Shown here piece after piece: positions 59,202 to 64,000 of a stretch of DNA of 64,000 bases (positions are counted from its first letter, which is position 1; each line of letters starts with the position of its first letter). The notes below the pieces were generated by a model. It did not search any database. It saw only the letters and a program-made list of their open reading frames with translations, and was not told the DNA's origin. Location of the stretch: assembly GCA_040954595.2 (NCBI GenBank), contig CM082585.2, positions 6,758,001-6,822,000 of the forward strand, written 5' to 3'. Position numbers and translations under genes: made by a program. This DNA is from Balanoglossus misakiensis (lineage: Eukaryota; Hemichordata).

Positions 59202-61684
59202 GTAAGTTATTGCTGCTATCAATATTACTTCCAATAATATAATTTTCTGTCAACGGCATGATTATGGAAGAATTATACTAAGAAGGGGTGTGGCTATTGT
59301 GAACCCTAACTTTGAACTCTTGTATGGTAACTCTAAACCTAGCTGTTTGGAATCTCGAACATATCCTAAATGCTCATTTACTTCAGCCAGTTCCTTTTAG
59401 TACAGTTTCTACATAACACAATGGTACTGTTTACACGACTTATATATGCGGGGGTTCTTAAATGTGCCGTAAACGTACGAGTTACAGTATGCTATATAAA
59501 TGTTTATTTGCAGATGCGAAACTCAGAGATAATGGGAGTGGAAGTTGACTTTACTAATGTTGTCATCTTTTCCATTAACCATCTTCTTGCCTCTTCCTGA
59601 AAATCAACCGAAATGAAAAAAAAAATGCGCAGCGATAACGTAGAATTATTCTTTACCGAGACACTTTGATCATTGAGGCTAACGAACACTGTGCTTTGTG
59701 TCAGCTCCAACTATACTACAGCTACATACTTGGTCAGGTCAGGATTATCCATGACATATTGATGAAAGGATGGTCTTCTGCCTTCAGGCTCATCATTGTC
59801 CGCAATGAATATAGTTCAATCGTACTTTAACAAATTAATGGCAATGGGCAATTTCCCTCAACACACATGGTTTGTACATTTGTAACTAAAATACAACTCC
59901 TGCATGTTCAGCTAAACATCACAGTGTCTGTTGATAACAAAACTCACACCATTTTGAGATTATATATGCAGACATAAAACATCATCAGTATTCGTCTTAT
60001 ATCCTAGTGTTATTGAATGGATCTTTGAAATAAAATGCAAAAGGATGATTTGACTTGTGTTGACGATATCACACGGCATCTAGCATTCTGGTGGCTAGAC
60101 ATTCGTCCGTTGTGTGACATTCCAAAATGTCCGTCTTTCATATACACAAAGTAATTCAGTTGGAGGAATTCAGATGACCTAATAAGTTGAGCTGATCAAA
60201 ATGTTATTACAGCTGTTAACAAATGATACCAATCTGTCGCTGATTTATTTTATGTTTGTAAGACACTGTCTGTGCATTGAGTCAATACATGTGAGTACCT
60301 GGTAGATTGCACAACAAAGTTGACTATATTCAATCAAGTCAATGCCTAGTGGTGAGATGTGTTATGAAATGAAGAAAATTGCATTATACTAAATGACAGT
60401 CTGGGTACAGCGTCTGTGATTAAACTCCATACTGTATAGAGAAAAGCCCACAGCCATCACGACACACAAACCCTAAAGGCTTTTATTTGCATGGAGAATC
60501 AGTGAATCAGCTGCTTCTTGTATACTAAGAGCCATTGTTGTAATTGTGGTACACAAATCCATCAAATAAGAAACAACCGATATAAAACTGTATGAAGGCA
60601 CATTGAAATTGTTTACTTTCATTAGTGACATCTCACCACTTCAGAATCGAATTCCCTAATGAATGTTTTCTTCGTTTTCAATTTGAATTTACGATTTGTT
60701 CCAGGAGTAAGATGCATTCAGTGAAATCATATTCCTGTGGGCACACAGTTTTGAATAATCAAAGACATAAGGCTAAAATCCACGACAAACACCTTTAAAC
60801 TGAGAACATGTACTTTCCCATAATACATGTACCGGTATACAGTTGTCAACTCGCATGTTTGCGATGAGGGAGAAATCCTCCTTGTCATAAACCAGAGTCT
60901 GCATTAGAACTGTTCCGCTTATTTTGCATGGATATAAGTTCTCGCGCACATAATTGAAATGGTCGTTTTGGGAATTGAGAAAGCAAGATTGTCAACGCAA
61001 CGTGGGTAATTACGTTGATAGAACATATACGATGAACGATCATCACAATTCACAGTCAGTTTACACGTAGTAAATATTAATTAGTCGAGCTTGGTCAGTG
61101 TACGTAGAAATATCAATGAAAATGATATATCAGTAACTGTTGAATTAGCAGGATTGAATGTATTCAGCCAGTTAATCAAACGTGTATCTGGGGAGCATTG
61201 TAGATTATCATAATAACAGTAAAAGTGTTTCTTATATTACACATTTCAGCTTCACAAATTGAACTGTGCAGATCGTTGAAGTATTTGTTTTCATTTTAGG
61301 ACTGGACTGATAGTATTTGATTGTACATTTAAAATTAGTTTTAAATTCATCTTTCAAAATAAATATTTTCTAAACTAACCTCTAGTGAATCACCTGTATA
61401 ATAGTACTGTAAAACTTAATATGTAAATCTGTTTCCATTCATGGAATTATACATATTTATTGCTGTTGCATCTGAACGGGTTTTTAATAATTATCATTTT
61501 ATCATAATTTTTTATGACTACTCGTCTTGCTTGGAGCTTTATCTGAGCGGTTCCCTTTTAGCAATTATGTAAAGTAATGAAAGGCTTAATAATCGCTTAC
61601 GGGTATACACTAACCTAATATGGTTTTCATCCAAGATGATGATGATGATGATGGTGGTGATGGTGATGGTGGTGGTGATGATGA

Positions 61685-61716
<32 letters not shown>

Positions 61717-61726
61717 ATGGTGGTGA

Positions 61727-61758
<32 letters not shown>

Positions 61759-61768
61759 ATGGTGGTGA

Positions 61769-61800
<32 letters not shown>

Positions 61801-64000
61801 ATGGTGGTGATGATGATGATGATGGTGGTGGTGGTGATGATGCTCGGTGTTTTACTTTGAATAGAAAACATCTATGTAAAGCTCAACTGCTTGCTTATTT
61901 CTGTATGTACACTGGGAATGAAATAAGAATTACAGACATACAGATCTCTGGATAATGACATCAGGTGAACGTTTGAGAAACAGAAAATCTCATTTACACA
62001 AAATGGCAGCTGCACAAATTGCATTAATCTCTCGTAAAGGCGGTGTTTTACACAATAATACTTCAAACATGGTCCGAACAAGAGTTGTCATGCTCTACGC
62101 GGAATCATACTTTATTCGTCTATCATCTCGTTAGGATAACTAATGCTGTCAAAGACAGAGTTCTCGATCTTTGGTTATCACATTACTTTTTTCTGACATG
62201 GACTTTTTAACGTAATGGGAGTATTTTGTTTCTTATTTCATTTTTTATCTAGTCAGTCCAATTGATTTTATACAAAAGTGCATGATAACCGACCAATGCG
62301 TTTAAACAGCCCTCCCTTCCGTCAATTTTGACAATGTCCCTAGGTCTGACTTCCGGCGTTGGGCGGAAACGCCGTCGAAAATTTTATTTAAATACAAGAT
62401 GAACTGCTTGATAAAGAATAGTAAAGCACCCAGATTTTAAATTCATCTCAACTTCTCGGATAAGAGTTTATAATGTGATTATTTTCAATGGGAAACAATG
62501 CAGTTTCCAGCGGATCAATATTCCGCCGGCAAAGTACCCTGCAGTGAACTGATCAAATTTATTTCCTGCGTCACTGTTTGCCTCACAAAGGTAGGAACAA
62601 AGGCCGTGGATGGATGAATGTTGCCCTAACAATTTTATCTTTGTGGCGATATTGCTTCCATTTCAAGATACATATTTGGTTTCTCCTATTCACCCACCTT
62701 ACAACTCGTCCAATTTGATTAAATAAATCGTGTTAATGTCTCACCGTATCCATTTAATGTCATTATTATTGAAAGGTAATACTCTGAATGCAAACAAGCT
62801 TTTTCCTTCACATCAGGTGACGCGCTTACTAAACCATGAAGGGTGATATAACAGTGATGTTCTCACAAATCTATGTGAAATACTGAATATTATTTATAGG
62901 GTATACCATTGCGATATCCTTGTTATTTCAAAATAAGCCAGCTTGCTGAGTGAAACAACACAGAATACCCCCCCCCCCCCTTTATATGCGAAACATTAAC
63001 AATGGAAACTATTATGACACTGTCTGCTATGCGAAAGATCCGTTCTTTTTTTCTATTTCTTTCTCTATGAAATATAGAAACTTTGTGTATTCTACGTACA
63101 TGGAAACTGAGTATTCATCATAGTTGTTCTATTGCATAAAACTGAGTACCTTTTTCCTGCATTGTTATTTTTGAAAGATTGGTTTGAATCCAGGATGGGA
63201 ATTCATAAGTCAACAAAAACTATCGGTGTACACACATGCTACCGTGACTGGCAAGCAAAATAACGGGGCCGTTAGGCAGGCTTTAAGGTATAGAACAACA
63301 AATTCTAGTTCGTATGCAAAAGAAACTCCTCAGCATAGCCATGTGTTATATCTTCGGTTCCTTTAATCATATACTTGAAGATGTAAAATTACCATGCTCT
63401 TTTGACAGACAGAAACAAAAACGTGTTAAATCGACGGTATCTAGTAAATTCCTCAAAGACCATTTTTTTCTGTCATGCCCCGTCAGTTTAGTCAGAGGAA
63501 TTGAAACATCACAACGAAAGCATGAGTTCGTTTCATTAATCGAGATCGGAATTCCCCAAGACGTCAACCTGTGACTCACCATGTTAGATACCGCGAAAAC
63601 ACTGACGTAGTTTATGCTTCGGAAGATCAAACAAACAGAATAGTGTATTAGTTTGCTACATAATAAATGTATTTCAGCTTGACCTCGCCAAATGATTGCT
63701 TCTTGATCCATAGTTCCTTTTTAAATGTTATGTATCCTAATACAACCCACGCTACATTCAGAGTCTTTCATGCACTAACATTGATGTCTTCCAGCGGTTA
63801 ATGGAAGGGTCGCGGTCGGCATTGTTCCCATGACGATTGAATTTTCAAAACTACCTTGCCCCCGGGGGAGAACAAATCAATCAAGCACTTGTATTCGCGC
63901 TTCGGGGAAAAGAATCAATAAACTGTTCTCACCTGAGCAGAGGTGCTGTGTTATCTGTTCATAAAATGTACTTTCCATGGTGCACTTTCTTTATTTTGTA
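59202..64000. other. Receptor intron 3 (start) or downstream DNA
   Basis: No complete fourth exon (the W.D..L.W.P..Y...P...W.PD block) was recognised. With the previous introns near 9 kb, the next exon may lie beyond the window. It contains the large GAT/GGT repeat at 61636-61842 and a poly-C run near 62969-62980. Open frames at 63184-63711 match no family. Confidence 0.5.
61636..61842. repeat. (GAT)n/(GGT)n compound repeat with ~42-bp higher-order unit
   Basis: Blocks of GAT alternate with GGT. The order (GAT)6-7, (GGT)4, GAT, (GGT)2 recurs about three times, giving a higher-order unit of about 42 bp. All frames are open through it, producing poly-Asp/Gly, poly-Met/Val and poly-Ile/Thr translations that are artefacts. 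Confidence 0.95.

Noticed and set aside
61539-61955. Poly-Asp/Gly, poly-Met/Val and poly-Ile/Thr open frames
   Set aside because: Direct translations of a GAT/GGT microsatellite on both strands.
1-64000. CRISPR arrays, operons, bacterial promoters, phage or viral genes
   Set aside because: The window is clearly spliced eukaryotic DNA. The repeats are microsatellites, minisatellites or MITEs without the spacer structure of CRISPR, and no viral protein was recognised.

Overview
The window is animal nuclear DNA, most likely from a marine invertebrate. Coding sequence comes as short exons bounded by GT..AG introns. The background is AT-rich and full of microsatellites, small inverted-repeat transposons and the palindromes TACATGTA and ACCGGT. 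I cannot place the phylum. A hemichordate, amphioxus or lophotrochozoan such as a mollusc would all fit.

Two genes can be supported, both on the + strand and both incomplete. Gene 1 is a membrane (natriuretic-peptide-receptor-type) guanylyl cyclase. Its 17 exons run from about 17600 to 31760, all splice phases join, and they give one open frame of about 1225 residues. In order it encodes the membrane-proximal half of the ligand-binding ectodomain, one transmembrane helix, a kinase-homology domain, a dimerisation coiled coil, a complete class III cyclase domain with the guanine-specifying Glu and Cys, and an unusual C-terminal tail of about 380 residues in one last exon. The signal peptide and the N-terminal part of the ectodomain were not found. 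Gene 2 is the 5' end of a nicotinic acetylcholine receptor subunit (Cys-loop channel). It has a signal-peptide exon near 40864-40954, a second exon at 49599-49744 and the classic 45-bp third exon at 59157-59201. Its introns are about 8.6 and 9.4 kb, and the rest of the gene must lie past the window.

Layout: 1-17599 has no recognisable gene, but holds a decayed non-LTR retrotransposon (about 4333-5320) with a 152-bp foldback element inserted in it, a TTAA-flanked MITE (9276-9460), another foldback element (10344-10486), a perfect hairpin (6456-6514) and a scatter of RFX X-box-like palindromes. 17600-31760 is the cyclase gene; its introns carry a tRNA-derived SINE, a hairpin, trinucleotide repeats and, between two catalytic exons, a 1.66-kb element filled with a 51-bp minisatellite. 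31761-40863 is intergenic, with TGTA-type microsatellites and a CpG-richer stretch just before the receptor. 40864 to the end is the receptor gene, mostly intron, with simple repeats and a few unexplained open frames.

The two genes are both membrane receptors but are not otherwise linked by the sequence. Nothing here looks like an operon, CRISPR array or viral gene. The most unusual features are the long, basic, internally duplicated cyclase tail, the minisatellite-filled element in the cyclase-domain intron, and the nested foldback insertion with an intact 9-bp target duplication.
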